The translations under genes and the position numbers were made by a program. The notes below the pieces were generated by a model. It was not told the DNA's origin. It ran no database searches and saw nothing but the letters and a program-made list of their open reading frames with translations. Shown here piece by piece: positions 19,694 through 29,243 of a stretch of 64,000 bases of DNA (position 1 is its first letter; every line of letters starts with the position of its first letter). The stretch covers positions 1,426,001 to 1,490,000 of the forward strand of contig NZ_CP054058.1 in NCBI RefSeq assembly GCF_003935895.2, written 5' to 3'. Source of the DNA: Scandinavium goeteborgense. Its GTDB lineage: Bacteria > Pseudomonadota > Gammaproteobacteria > Enterobacterales > Enterobacteriaceae.

Positions 19694-21991
19694 ATGAAAT
19701 GGCTTTGTTCTGTTGGCGTTGCCGTTAGCCTTGCGCTACAACCCGCGATGGCCGACGAAATGTTCGGCAACCACCCGCTGACGCCAGAGGCGCGCGATGC
19801 GTTTGTCACCGCTCTGCTCAAGAAAATGACCGTCGATGAAAAAATCGGTCAGCTGCGTCTGATTAGTGTCGGCCCGGACAACCCGAAAGAAGCCATCCGC
19901 GAGATGATCAAAGACGGCCAGGTAGGCGCGATTTTTAACACCGTGACGCGCAAAGACATTCGCGCCATGCAGGATCAGGTGATGCAACTCAGCCGCCTGA
20001 AAATTCCTCTCTTCTTCGCCTACGACGTGGTTCACGGTCAGCGTACCGTCTTCCCGATTAGCCTCGGCCTTGCCTCTTCCTTTAATCTCGACGCGGTGCG
20101 TACCGTGGGCCGCATTTCCGCCTACGAAGCCGCCGACGATGGCCTGAACATGACCTGGGCGCCAATGGTCGACGTGTCACGCGATCCGCGCTGGGGACGT
20201 GCCTCTGAAGGTTTCGGCGAAGACACCTATTTAACCTCGATGATGGGTAAAACCATGGTCGAAGCGATGCAGGGCAAAAGTCCGGCGGAGCGTTACTCGG
20301 TGATGACCAGCGTCAAACACTACGCGGCGTACGGCGCAGTGGAAGGCGGGAAAGAGTACAACACCGTGGACATGAGTCCGCAGCGTCTGTTCAACGATTA
20401 CATGCCGCCGTACAAAGCGGGGCTGGATGCGGGCAGCGGCGGCGTGATGGTGGCGCTGAACTCCCTGAATGGCACCCCGGCGACCTCCGATTCCTGGTTA
20501 CTGAAAGACGTTCTGCGTAAAGAGTGGGGCTTCAAAGGCATCACCATTTCCGATCACGGCGCGATTAAAGAGCTCATCAAGCACGGTGTGGCGTCGGATC
20601 CGTCAGACGCAGTCCGCGTGGCGCTGAAAGCCGGGATCGACATGAGCATGAGCGACGAGTACTACAGCAAATATCTGCCGGAGCTTATCAAGAGCGGCAA
20701 AGTGTCGATGGCTGAAGTTGACGATGCCACCCGCCACGTGCTGAACGTCAAATATGACATGGGTCTGTTTAACGATCCGTACAGCCACCTGGGGCCGAAA
20801 GATTCTGACCCGCAGGACACCAATGCTGAAAGCCGTCTGCACCGCAGCGATGCGCGTGAAGTGGCGCGTGAAAGCCTGGTGTTGCTGAAAAACCGTCTGA
20901 ACACACTACCGCTGAAAAAATCCGGCACCATTGCCGTGGTCGGTCCGCTGGCCGACAGCAAGCGTGACGTGATGGGCAGCTGGTCCGCTGCGGGTGTGGC
21001 TGATCAGTCTGTGCCGGTTCTCGATGGGATCAAAACCGCCGTCGGCGATAACGCCAAAGTGATTTACGCCAAAGGCGCGAACATTACCAACGACAAAGAC
21101 ATCGTCAACTTCCTCAATCTGTACGAAGAAGCGGTGAAAGTGGATACCCGTTCACCACAGGCGATGATTGACGAAGCGGTTGCTGCCGCCAGGCAGTCTG
21201 ACGTAGTGGTTGCGGTCGTCGGTGAAGCGCAGGGCATGGCCCACGAAGCGTCCAGCCGTACCGAAATCAGCATTCCGCAGAGTCAGAAAGATTTGATTGC
21301 CGCGTTGAAAGCCACCGGTAAACCGCTGGTGCTGGTGCTGATGAACGGCCGTCCGTTAACGCTGGTGCAGGAAGATCAGCAGGCTGACGCGATGCTGGAA
21401 ACCTGGTTCGCCGGGACCGAAGGCGGCAACGCCATCGCCGACGTGCTGTTTGGCGACTACAACCCGTCGGGCAAACTGCCGATGTCCTTCCCGCGCTCGG
21501 TGGGCCAGATTCCGACCTACTACAGCCACCTGAACACTGGTCGCCCGTACAACGCCGACAAGCCGAACAAATACACCTCCCGTTACTTCGATCAAGCCAA
21601 CGGTCCGCTGTATCCGTTCGGTTATGGTCTGAGCTACACCACCTTCAACGTGTCTGACGTGAAAATGTCTGCCGCGACCATGAAGGTCGACGGTAGCGTG
21701 ACCGCCAGCGTTGACGTGACCAACACCGGCAAACGCGAAGGTGCGACGGTTATCCAGATGTACGTGCAGGATGTGACCGCGTCGATGAGCCGTCCGGTGA
21801 AACAGCTGCGCGGCTTTGAAAAGGTGACGCTGAAGCCGGGTGAAACCCAGACCGTCAGCTTCCCGATTGACGTCAAAGCGCTGAAGTTCTGGAACCAGCA
21901 AATGAAAAACGCCGCAGAGCCAGGTAAATTCAACGTCTTTATCGGCGTCGATTCTGCCCGCGTGAAGCAGGGCGAGTTCGAACTGCAGTAA
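19694..21991 (+). CDS. bglX: Periplasmic beta-glucosidase BglX
   Basis: Glycoside hydrolase family 3 beta-glucosidase, exported to the periplasm, with 765 residues exactly as in E. coli. It has a signal peptide (1-20, ending PAMA). The catalytic nucleophile is Asp287 in ITISDHGA. The N-terminal TIM barrel is followed by the alpha/beta sandwich domain and a fibronectin III-like C-terminal domain. The ATG at 19694 was chosen because it begins the signal peptide; an in-frame ATG 66 bases upstream would add an unlikely leader. A hairpin follows the stop. Confidence 0.96.
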   Translation: MKWLCSVGVAVSLALQPAMADEMFGNHPLTPEARDAFVTALLKKMTVDEKIGQLRLISVGPDNPKEAIREMIKDGQVGAIFNTVTRKDIRAMQDQVMQLSRLKIPLFFAYDVVHGQRTVFPISLGLASSFNLDAVRTVGRISAYEAADDGLNMTWAPMVDVSRDPRWGRASEGFGEDTYLTSMMGKTMVEAMQGKSPAERYSVMTSVKHYAAYGAVEGGKEYNTVDMSPQRLFNDYMPPYKAGLDAGSGGVMVALNSLNGTPATSDSWLLKDVLRKEWGFKGITISDHGAIKELIKHGVASDPSDAVRVALKAGIDMSMSDEYYSKYLPELIKSGKVSMAEVDDATRHVLNVKYDMGLFNDPYSHLGPKDSDPQDTNAESRLHRSDAREVARESLVLLKNRLNTLPLKKSGTIAVVGPLADSKRDVMGSWSAAGVADQSVPVLDGIKTAVGDNAKVIYAKGANITNDKDIVNFLNLYEEAVKVDTRSPQAMIDEAVAAARQSDVVVAVVGEAQGMAHEASSRTEISIPQSQKDLIAALKATGKPLVLVLMNGRPLTLVQEDQQADAMLETWFAGTEGGNAIADVLFGDYNPSGKLPMSFPRSVGQIPTYYSHLNTGRPYNADKPNKYTSRYFDQANGPLYPFGYGLSYTTFNVSDVKMSAATMKVDGSVTASVDVTNTGKREGATVIQMYVQDVTASMSRPVKQLRGFEKVTLKPGETQTVSFPIDVKALKFWNQQMKNAAEPGKFNVFIGVDSARVKQGEFELQ

Positions 21992-21993
21992 TA

Positions 21994-22031
21994 AAAAAAT
22001 GCCCCTTTCCGCACGGGTCGGGAAGGGGCCA
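21994..22031 (-). terminator. Terminator of the fimbrial operon, possibly shared with bglX
   Basis: A GC stem (GGCCCCTTCCCGA / GCGGAAAGGGGC) ends in seven Ts when read on the minus strand, about 20 bases after the stop codon of the last fimbrial gene. On the plus strand it is a stem without a T-run just after bglX. Confidence 0.8.
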
Positions 22032-22052
22032 AGTCTCAGTTAACACTCTTCG

Positions 22053-22790
22053 TTATTGTTTTAATCCTTCTGCTTTCCCTCCTGGCAACACGCGATAACT
22101 GCGCGCATTGCCCGAGTCCGTAATCACGTCGTAACGCATTATTTCACCCGCAGCCAGCGGAGCGCTCAGCGGCACCTCCAGCCAGGATTTGGGCGCAACC
22201 ATCAGGCCACCGAGCGCTTTCTGCTTGCCGGGATGAACGGTCAGGCTCATAAACCACGGCGTCGGGTTTTCAATCCGCAACGTTTGGCCCTCAACGCTAA
22301 AACGCAGCTGCTGTTCATCGCTGTCCGTTGGTGCGGTCAGCCCGTCCGGGCGGATAAACACTTTCAGGCGCAGTCGTAACGGCAAAACCACCTTGCGCGC
22401 CCCGTTTTGCGTCGCCTGGGTATTCGGCGGAATTTGATATACGTTGAGCCAGAACTGGCTTTCGCGGTCCGTCGCAAGCTGGCTGCGAGCGCTGAGCATC
22501 AGGCGTAAAGAGCGCAGCTCGCCCGGCAGCATGCGGAATACCGGCGGCACCACCACAATCGGCGTTTGGCTGGTATCCGGCGACGAATCCACGTCGCCGT
22601 TATCGGTCCACGCCTGGATAAGCATCGGCGTATCGCCGTCGTTCGACAGATTCAGCGACTGCACCTTATCGGAGGCCGCAAAGATAAGCCGCGTCCGGTC
22701 GATATTCACCGCCGCGCTGGTGGCACTGGCCCACAGCAGCAGGGCGGCGAGGGCGCTACTGGAAACTGACCACCACTTGCAACTGCGCAT
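22053..22790 (-). CDS. Second periplasmic fimbrial chaperone (StbE-like position)
   Basis: PapD-type chaperone of 245 residues: signal peptide (about 1-27, ending TSAA), then two Ig-like domains. The donor-strand region VNIDRTRLIFAASDK and VFRMLPGELRSLRL, with the conserved subunit-anchoring arginine and lysine region, are visible, and LRIENPTPWFMSL marks domain 2. It is the last gene of the operon and its start overlaps the adhesin 3' end by 35 bases. Having a second chaperone after the adhesin recalls Salmonella stbABCDE; it may be dedicated to the tip subunit. Confidence 0.9.
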   Translation of the reverse strand: MRSCKWWSVSSSALAALLLWASATSAAVNIDRTRLIFAASDKVQSLNLSNDGDTPMLIQAWTDNGDVDSSPDTSQTPIVVVPPVFRMLPGELRSLRLMLSARSQLATDRESQFWLNVYQIPPNTQATQNGARKVVLPLRLRLKVFIRPDGLTAPTDSDEQQLRFSVEGQTLRIENPTPWFMSLTVHPGKQKALGGLMVAPKSWLEVPLSAPLAAGEIMRYDVITDSGNARSYRVLPGGKAEGLKQ

Positions 22791-24084
22791 TCACGGTTCC
22801 TGCTGTGATTGTTTGTCCACTGAGAGCCTCAAGCGAGGCGGTAAAATCACCGCTGTAGGTATTGACCGTATCGGAGGAGACCAGCGAGGTCAGATCCTGA
22901 TAGGCGTACCAGCCGCGCGCGTTGCCGGTACCGGTACTGGCGCGGTCCGGCAGCAGATTCAGTGCCGCGCCCGTGCGGTTATAAATACGAATGCCGACGC
23001 CGGAGGCCACGCCGCTGGCGCCGTATTGGTTGTCCAGCAGCCAGGTTAATCCGCCGCCGGAGGTGGTCAGCCCCAGCGTTTTTGCGGCAGACACCGCGGT
23101 CGGTTGATTGACCAGGAAGCCCATCGAGACGTTGGCGGCGCTGGACGTCGACGCGCTGGTACTGGATTTCGCGCCCGCCTCACACTGCAAGCTGACGCTG
23201 AACGGTGCCTGACTGCTGCCGCCGGACTGTAGCACCGCGCTGCTGACGGTCGGCAGCAACACCACCGCCGGATAATCTTTCACCTGGCACAGGGCACCGC
23301 GCACATAGGTGACATTGCCCCAGGTGCTCCAGGCCGCGGGCCAGTTGCCGTACCAGCCGTAGTAGTAGGAGAGGCTGTCCATCCCGTCTTTCAGGGAGTT
23401 GGTGTCCAGCCCCGGCCCTTTAAAGGCGATGTAGCCGCGCGGCTGGGTATAGGCGTCTTTGTACATGTTTGCGGCGCTGAGGTAATAGCTGGTGGAGTTG
23501 ATTTTATACATCTCGTACAGCACGTTGCTGAACGCGCTGGCGGGAATATAGATGTAGGTTCCATCCTCAAACCAGCTGTCGGCGGTGAGCTGGCGCTGTT
23601 TCCAGTAACGGCTGTAATACTCGCCGCTGCTGAGATTGGTAATGCGCACCGCCACGTTTTTGGCGACGTCATAGTATGCGCCGTCCACTTCTGAGGAGGT
23701 GTACATCCCGGTATAGGCGTTGTCGCCGTTGGTGGCGTACATCTCAAACAAACTTCCCGCGTCCGCCAGCTGGCAGCGATAGAGAATTTGATTACTGGAA
23801 TAGGCTTTATTGCTCGCGCTGGTGAGGAAACTTCCCACCGAACTGGCCAGCAGCGTGCCGGAGGGCTGGAAGTTGCTGCCGCTGTTAATGCTGATGGTGG
23901 CGGGCAGGCCAATGTTACCGGAACAGGTATCGCACGCCCCGGTCCAGCTGGCGGCGGTGTAACCCGCGGCAATCGCGGCTGCCGACAGCGACGAAGTGTT
24001 GGTGACCTTTATACAGTTGGCCAGCAGCGAGGTGCTGAAAAGCAGGCTCGCAACAAACAGAAGCGATCGGGCGTGAACGCGCAT
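22756..24084 (-). CDS. Fimbrial tip adhesin, two-domain
   Basis: Large minor subunit of 442 residues with a signal peptide (to about LLA/N). The Tyr/Ser/Trp-rich N-terminal half (about 25-270) looks like a lectin or receptor-binding domain. The C-terminal pilin domain starts near VVLLPTVSSAVLQSGG and ends with the chaperone-binding beta strand VNAQLQVVVSFQ; the PTVSS motif and the final aromatic residue are shared with the major subunit. I chose the ATG at 24084, four bases after the usher stop, because an AAAAGGAG site sits seven bases upstream; a GTG start at 24102 is possible. The receptor is unknown. Confidence 0.87.
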   Translation of the reverse strand: MRVHARSLLFVASLLFSTSLLANCIKVTNTSSLSAAAIAAGYTAASWTGACDTCSGNIGLPATISINSGSNFQPSGTLLASSVGSFLTSASNKAYSSNQILYRCQLADAGSLFEMYATNGDNAYTGMYTSSEVDGAYYDVAKNVAVRITNLSSGEYYSRYWKQRQLTADSWFEDGTYIYIPASAFSNVLYEMYKINSTSYYLSAANMYKDAYTQPRGYIAFKGPGLDTNSLKDGMDSLSYYYGWYGNWPAAWSTWGNVTYVRGALCQVKDYPAVVLLPTVSSAVLQSGGSSQAPFSVSLQCEAGAKSSTSASTSSAANVSMGFLVNQPTAVSAAKTLGLTTSGGGLTWLLDNQYGASGVASGVGIRIYNRTGAALNLLPDRASTGTGNARGWYAYQDLTSLVSSDTVNTYSGDFTASLEALSGQTITAGTVNAQLQVVVSFQ

Positions 24085-24088
24085 GCCG

Positions 24089-26656
24089 CTACTCCTTTTC
24101 ACAGATTTTATTCAAATGGATTACCTCGTCCTGACTTTCCAGGTTGAGCTGATAACGCACGCGGCACGTCTGACTGGCTGCCGTGCCCCAACGCACCAGC
24201 AGTGAGCCGGAGGCGCTGGCGATACGGGCATAAATTTGCCCGCCCTGGCCAACCATCCCGATAACCGTGCCGTCGCCGTCGAGCACATCGGCCCCCATCG
24301 GCGGCACGCGACCGTCGGCGGATTTGAGGTTGATAAGCACCGCCTTGCCTTTCAGGGTGGCGAAATTAACGCGGGCAATGGCCCCGGCATACGGCACTAC
24401 GCGCTGGCTGCCGCCGGTCAGTTCCGCATCGCGGGTCATGGTCCGGCTGTCGAGGCTGACGTTGTTGCTGCGATACGGGGAGAGCGACGGCATGATGGCG
24501 TAGCCAAAGCTGTCGACCACCGCGCCCTGACCGTTCTGCACCACCGCACCCTGTGCGCCCTCGGCGTGGATCAGCGCAAAGGTTTCGCTGGTGTAAGGCC
24601 CGACCGTCAGGCCGCCGGGGTGCAGCACAAGGGTGCCGGATGCGCCGAGCGCACTCTGACGGTAGTTTTCGCCCTGGTCATAGCTGGCGCGTACCGCGCC
24701 CATGCGGGTGTTTTCCTGCATGCTGCCGCCGAAGGTGCTGGCGCTGCCGTTGGCACCGTTCCGGTCGCGTTCATAGCCGCCGTACATCGACCACGAGAAA
24801 TCGTTGTGTTCACCGGCAGAGCCGCTCATCGACAGCGTTGAAGACCGGCTTTCGCGCGACTGGTTGTAGTTCATCGCAATCGACGAACGGCTGTTGCCCC
24901 AGTCGAACGGGACCGAAACGTTAAAGGAGAACGTCGTCTCGGTGTATTTTTGGTGGCTGCTGCTGTCCTGCGGATCATCCACGCTGCTGTAAAAGCGGTT
25001 GTTGTCCCAGCTGGTGCGCTGGCGGGCCACGTTGACCCCGTAGCTGATGCTGTTCCACTGGTTGCTGTAGCCCATTTGCAGCTGGGTTATCCGCGATTGA
25101 TTACCGTAGTAGTCGGCGCTGCTGGCGCTCAGGTTTAGCGTGCCGAAACTCGCCAGAGGCTGGCTGACGGTGGCCGACAGGCGGTTTCGCTGTTGCAAGG
25201 TATCGGAATAGTAATCGGTGCCGGTGGTCTGCTCGCGGCGCACGCCGAGCACATCCTGTAATTCGCGAAAGCCGCTGGTGGAATAGCGGTACGCTGCCAG
25301 CACCAGGTTGGTACCAGAGGTAAAGGTTTTGCTGTAGCTTAGCTCCGCGCGCCAGCCCTGCTGACGTTCGTCGTTCTGCACCCGGGCGTTGGACCAGGTG
25401 GCGTTCATGCCGAAGGCGCCAAAGCCGGTGGCCCACACGCCGCCCGCCAGCCACGCCTGATAATCTTCCGCGATCCGCGAGCCCAGATTAAGCGTGACGT
25501 TATTGTTCACCCCGCGCTGCAACGTGCCTTCGAAGAAATCGTTATTCACGCTGTAATACTGGCGCACGCGGCCGAGTGCCAGCGAGTAATGCCAGTTACC
25601 CGGGCGCACGGAATCCGGCACCGCGGAGTAGGGCACCGTGAAGGTGGAAATTTTACCGCTGGCTTCGACCACGTCGACGGTCAGATCGCCCTGATTGCGG
25701 GTGTTATACAGGTCGTCAATAACGAACGGGCCAGGCGGGACATGGGTTTCATAAATGACTTTGCCGAGCTGGCGGATAACCACATGGGCGCTGCTTGCCG
25801 CCACGCCGCGCACTTCGGGCGCGTAGCCGCGTTTGCCCTGCGGCCACATGCGTTCGTCGGTGGTCAGCTTCACACCATTAAACGACAGGCTGCCGAACAG
25901 GCTGGAATCGGTGTAGCTGTCGCCGAGGGTCATCACACTGTTGAGCGATTCTATCGGGCGCTGAACCCAGGTGCGCACGCTGTTATAGCGGTAGGCGCTG
26001 CCATTCTGGCTGCTGTCGACGTAGCGCAGGTTGCCCTGATGGCGTAGCTGCCACAGGCCGAGGTTGGTGCCGGCGTTGATGCCGCTCCAGAGATACTGAT
26101 AGCGAAAGTGACTGTCGCTGTTTTCGGTCACCGTGTAGCTGGTGTTATGGCGTACAAACAGCGCCAGCGCGCCGCTGTCCCATTCGGATGCGGGAATATA
26201 CCCGCGCGGCGTGCGTGCCAGCGCATCCATCGGAATCGCCAACTGCAAGCGCAGCGTTGAAGATTCGAATTCCCAGCTCGCGCCGGGCGCCCAGGCCGCC
26301 AGTGAGCGGCACTGGTCGTCATTTTGCCCGGCATCAACCGCTTTGAGCTGCACGGCTTTCATTACCGACGGCGTCAGGCACGGCTCCGGCTCGCCGCCGT
26401 TCGCCGGTGGGCGGAAGGTGACTTTTACCCCGGTTTTCACCTGGGTGCCATTGACCCAAACGTCCACCAGATAGCTGCCTGCGGCGGTGTGTTGCTGGTT
26501 GAACTGGCCAATGTTCTGCCCGTAGGCGGAACCCTGAAACAGCGCCGGGTCGAAGTAATATTCCTCTCCCCACGCGGCGTGCGCCGTGATCAGGCCGATC
26601 AGCGCCGTCAGGCTCTTGAGCTGAAAATTAGCGCCAGATAACGTCATAATGTTCAC
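24089..26656 (-). CDS. Outer membrane fimbrial usher
   Basis: Outer membrane assembly platform (FimD/PapC family), 855 residues counted from a GTG at 26656 or 852 from the ATG at 26647. A signal peptide ends near HAAWG, followed by the N-terminal chaperone-binding domain (EEYYFDPALFQG). Then come the beta barrel with the plug region (VIRQLGKVIYETHVPPGPFVIDD, split by family practice) and the C-terminal domains (AVLINLKSADGRVPPMGADV and GQIYARI). Length and motifs fit the family. It overlaps the upstream chaperone gene by 29 bases, so the operon is translationally coupled. Confidence 0.95.
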   Translation of the reverse strand: MNIMTLSGANFQLKSLTALIGLITAHAAWGEEYYFDPALFQGSAYGQNIGQFNQQHTAAGSYLVDVWVNGTQVKTGVKVTFRPPANGGEPEPCLTPSVMKAVQLKAVDAGQNDDQCRSLAAWAPGASWEFESSTLRLQLAIPMDALARTPRGYIPASEWDSGALALFVRHNTSYTVTENSDSHFRYQYLWSGINAGTNLGLWQLRHQGNLRYVDSSQNGSAYRYNSVRTWVQRPIESLNSVMTLGDSYTDSSLFGSLSFNGVKLTTDERMWPQGKRGYAPEVRGVAASSAHVVIRQLGKVIYETHVPPGPFVIDDLYNTRNQGDLTVDVVEASGKISTFTVPYSAVPDSVRPGNWHYSLALGRVRQYYSVNNDFFEGTLQRGVNNNVTLNLGSRIAEDYQAWLAGGVWATGFGAFGMNATWSNARVQNDERQQGWRAELSYSKTFTSGTNLVLAAYRYSTSGFRELQDVLGVRREQTTGTDYYSDTLQQRNRLSATVSQPLASFGTLNLSASSADYYGNQSRITQLQMGYSNQWNSISYGVNVARQRTSWDNNRFYSSVDDPQDSSSHQKYTETTFSFNVSVPFDWGNSRSSIAMNYNQSRESRSSTLSMSGSAGEHNDFSWSMYGGYERDRNGANGSASTFGGSMQENTRMGAVRASYDQGENYRQSALGASGTLVLHPGGLTVGPYTSETFALIHAEGAQGAVVQNGQGAVVDSFGYAIMPSLSPYRSNNVSLDSRTMTRDAELTGGSQRVVPYAGAIARVNFATLKGKAVLINLKSADGRVPPMGADVLDGDGTVIGMVGQGGQIYARIASASGSLLVRWGTAASQTCRVRYQLNLESQDEVIHLNKICEKE

Positions 26657-27389
26657 TCATCCTTGCGCCCTGATCGTTGACCAGAGTGACGTTAACGCTG
26701 CCTTTTCCTTGGGGTGCCTTGGCTTTGCCCGATAACCAGAAGGTGCGACTGGCGAACGGGGCCACCATATCGGCAGTCATGGCGTAGTGGATGCCGTTCA
26801 CGCGGGCGCTCAGGTTGCTAACGGACGCAAACCACGGATTGGGGTTGGTGATTTCCACGCCTGCGCCTTTTTTCGCATCAGACACCGCTTTTAACTGGAG
26901 CTTTTTGACCAGTTCGCCGGGTTGGCCCAGGGACGCCGGACGGTAAAACAGCTTGATGCGCGTGCGCATCACCACCAGCATCTTGTTTTGCTTTTGTTCC
27001 CCGCCAACATTAGCGGGCGGGAGCTGCAAGGCGTTAAACCAGTACACCGATTCCCGGTCGTGAGGCAGCGATTTGGTTTTGCTGTACACAATGCGCACTA
27101 TTTGGCCCGCTTTAGGCTGAATGCGGAATATCGGCGGCGTGGCGATAAACGGCACGGCGCTGCTGTCCTGCGGGCTGGCGTTGACGTCCCCGTCATCGAA
27201 CCAGGTCTGAACGACGTAGGGGAAGCTGTCGCTGTTTTTAAGCTGTACGTCCACCGACGAGGCCGCAGAGCCGAAGATAATGCGGCTGCCCATAATGGTC
27301 ACGCTGGCGTGACTGACCGCGGCGGTGGCGCAAAACAGTGCCGCACCCAGCAAGACCAGCATTCCGTGGCGAAGCGGTTCCTTCATCAT
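26628..27389 (-). CDS. First periplasmic fimbrial chaperone
   Basis: PapD-type chaperone of 253 residues. A signal peptide (about 1-28, ending VSHA) precedes two Ig-like domains. IFRIQPKAGQIVRIVYSKT carries the subunit-binding G1-strand preamble and YWFNALQLPP is the family signature. The F1-G1 loop is short (FGS type). I prefer the ATG at 27389; a GTG sits directly before it. It follows the major subunit by 64 bases. Confidence 0.93.
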   Translation of the reverse strand: MMKEPLRHGMLVLLGAALFCATAAVSHASVTIMGSRIIFGSAASSVDVQLKNSDSFPYVVQTWFDDGDVNASPQDSSAVPFIATPPIFRIQPKAGQIVRIVYSKTKSLPHDRESVYWFNALQLPPANVGGEQKQNKMLVVMRTRIKLFYRPASLGQPGELVKKLQLKAVSDAKKGAGVEITNPNPWFASVSNLSARVNGIHYAMTADMVAPFASRTFWLSGKAKAPQGKGSVNVTLVNDQGARMSEHYDVIWR

Positions 27390-27453
27390 CACAACAACTC
27401 CATGAGGATAGGGGTCTCCGGGCGCTGTGCCGCCCCCGGAGACAAAAGCAAAC

Positions 27454-27990
27454 TTACTGGTAGGAAACGGCGTACTGCAGGGTGGCTTCCACGGTACCGG
27501 CGGTGGCTTTACCCGCGGCGTAGTACTGCGCGGTATAAGAGGCGCTGGCGTCGCTTGCGCCCGCGGCCAGTTTCAGGTCGCCGTCGCCGGTGAAGCCGTC
27601 GGTCAGGTTGATTTCGAGGCCGGTGGTGTCGAGGAGCTGAACTTCCACGTTGCCGGCGGTGCCGGTGTTGCCGAGGTTGCCGTTGGTGGTGACCTGGTTG
27701 CCAACAAACACGGTGGATATTTTGGTTTCGTTAGCCGCGTCGCCGGTGCAGCCGGTCAGGCCGATATCAAAGGTGACGGGACCGGCGGTGTCGCCACTGG
27801 CGGCCAAATCGGTGCTGCTGACGGTTGGCAGCAGAACCACTGGCGTGGTCTGATTGCCATTGATGGCAATGGAGCAGGTTTCGTCGGTCACTTCGCCCTG
27901 GAAGCTGATGGTGTTATTAGAAACGGCCATGGCGTTGGCGGAAACCAGCAGGGCGCCAGTCAGAATTGTGAGATAACTTTTTTTCAACAT
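27454..27990 (-). CDS. Major fimbrial subunit
   Basis: Pilin of 178 residues with a signal peptide (about 1-22, ending ANAMA). The mature N-terminus VSNNTISFQGEV would act as the donor strand, a Cys pair (C in DETCSIAI and C in TGCTGD) is conserved in type 1-like pilins, and the C-terminal beta strand ends LQYAVSYQ. AGGAAAA precedes the ATG. First gene of the five-gene operon. The overall order (subunit, chaperone, usher, adhesin, chaperone) resembles Salmonella stb rather than E. coli yehDCBA, although the locus occupies the yeh position next to bglX. Confidence 0.92.
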   Translation of the reverse strand: MLKKSYLTILTGALLVSANAMAVSNNTISFQGEVTDETCSIAINGNQTTPVVLLPTVSSTDLAASGDTAGPVTFDIGLTGCTGDAANETKISTVFVGNQVTTNGNLGNTGTAGNVEVQLLDTTGLEINLTDGFTGDGDLKLAAGASDASASYTAQYYAAGKATAGTVEATLQYAVSYQ

Positions 27991-28373
27991 GATGCGTTTT
28001 CCTGTATGTCCTATTGAGACAATGAATTGATGACTCATGGCTACCTTGCCCGGCCCTGACACGGTATTCCGCTCGTAAAGCCGTCCGGTATCATGTAAGA
28101 AAAATCCTAAGCCATTTGCTTTGGGGAGTAATCATTAACTATTAACGGGTCATGATTAAGTTTTTAATTCCAGTAAAGACGGATATTCCTTTCATTTAAG
28201 GATGATAATTCCGTCGTTTCGTACGAAGATGTAAACAAAATGTAGCCGTGTAAAGCGTAATCCTTAGCTTTTGAGTGGGTATGGGGAGGGGATTTGCCAG
28301 ATGAGATCAAGGTGAGTTGTCATGGCAGCACGGCCAAAATTGATGCATCGCAATATCGAAGGGGGGTCAGACG
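27991..28373. promoter_or_regulatory. Upstream region of the fimbrial operon
   Basis: No gene is seen in these 383 bases. AT-rich stretches (28090-28230) are the likely promoter and regulator-binding area for the minus-strand fimbrial operon. No invertible-element inverted repeats were recognised, so control by a fim-type switch is not supported. Confidence 0.4.
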
Positions 28374-28405
28374 TAAAAAAGCCCGATGCAGGCATCGGGC
28401 TGTGG
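28374..28405 (-). terminator. Terminator of the winged-helix regulator gene
   Basis: AGCCCGATG, a short loop, then CATCGGGCT followed by six Ts on the minus strand, just after the regulator stop codon at 28422. It is a clear intrinsic terminator separating the regulator from the fimbrial operon. Confidence 0.88.
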
Positions 28406-28421
28406 GGCATTTTCAGAAGTC

Positions 28422-29243
28422 TCAGGTGCTGGAATGAGGCGGTTCGGTCAGACTCCAGCAGACTTCCGCTTTGCTTTCCCGAAGGTTGGCGCAGCGCATA
28501 AAGTAGAGGCGAGACAGTTCCTGGCTCCAGGTTTTATACGATCGACTCTTGATCACCAGCAGGTACTGATCGCTGTTGCACTGCGGGTTCAGGTCCTGTG
28601 CATATCGCATCAGCCCGCTTTTGAAGGTGACGGCGTCCCCGCTATGCAGCAATTGTTCTGAAACCATCACGCTGCAGGTTCCGGCTTTGCCCATAAACAC
28701 TTCCTTTCTGTCCGGCGGCCGGTTGTTGTACCAGAACCAGGCAGAGGCCATCAGCGTGGTAATGGCGATCACCATCGACAACCAGTTCATCACATTCGCC
28801 GTGCGCAATGATGAGGTCGCTGTCTGCTCCGTTTTCACCGAAGCGGAGGATTCAGGCGTAGAAATATCTCTTATTCTCGGCTCATCTTGCATAACATCAG
28901 GCGGCTCGGGTAACGCTTCTATTTGTATTTCTTCCTGAAACATAAAGCCCATTTTCGGGACGGTGGTGATGACTTCATCTTCCAGGCCTAAAATACGTAG
29001 AATTCGTCTTAATTTACTAATGCAATGATTGAGATTGTTATTGCTGGATACCATCCCAAAGTCATCCCAGACTTTTTTAAATATAACCTCACGATTGACC
29101 ACCTCGCCCTGATGGTTCAGGAGCAGCAGTAATAAGCGTTTTGTGGGGTTTGAGATTTGAACCGGATCGTCCTGTTCATCATGAACAGCCAGCGATCCGG
29201 TATCAGAATCGAATATAACGTGTTTATTAAAAAGGAATTTCAT
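28422..29243 (-). CDS. Membrane-anchored winged-helix transcriptional regulator (ToxR/CadC type)
   Basis: Predicted one-component regulator of 273 residues. The N-terminal OmpR/PhoB-type winged helix (about 1-105) includes LNHQGEVVNREVIFKKVW and NNLNHCISKLRRILR; recognition of a DNA site near its own operon is likely. A linker rich in Glu, Pro and Ser follows, then one membrane helix (about 150-170, WLSMVIAITTLMASAWFWY) and a periplasmic domain of about 95 residues with four cysteines that could form disulfides. The start at 29243 (MKFLFNKHVIFDSDTG) is chosen over one 33 bases upstream because the family begins here. Placed directly upstream of the fimbrial operon on the same strand, it probably regulates it. 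Confidence 0.85.
   Translation of the reverse strand: MKFLFNKHVIFDSDTGSLAVHDEQDDPVQISNPTKRLLLLLLNHQGEVVNREVIFKKVWDDFGMVSSNNNLNHCISKLRRILRILGLEDEVITTVPKMGFMFQEEIQIEALPEPPDVMQDEPRIRDISTPESSASVKTEQTATSSLRTANVMNWLSMVIAITTLMASAWFWYNNRPPDRKEVFMGKAGTCSVMVSEQLLHSGDAVTFKSGLMRYAQDLNPQCNSDQYLLVIKSRSYKTWSQELSRLYFMRCANLRESKAEVCWSLTEPPHSST

Noticed and set aside
27991-28373. Invertible promoter switch for the fimbrial operon
   Set aside because: No pair of short inverted repeats and no recombinase gene could be found nearby.
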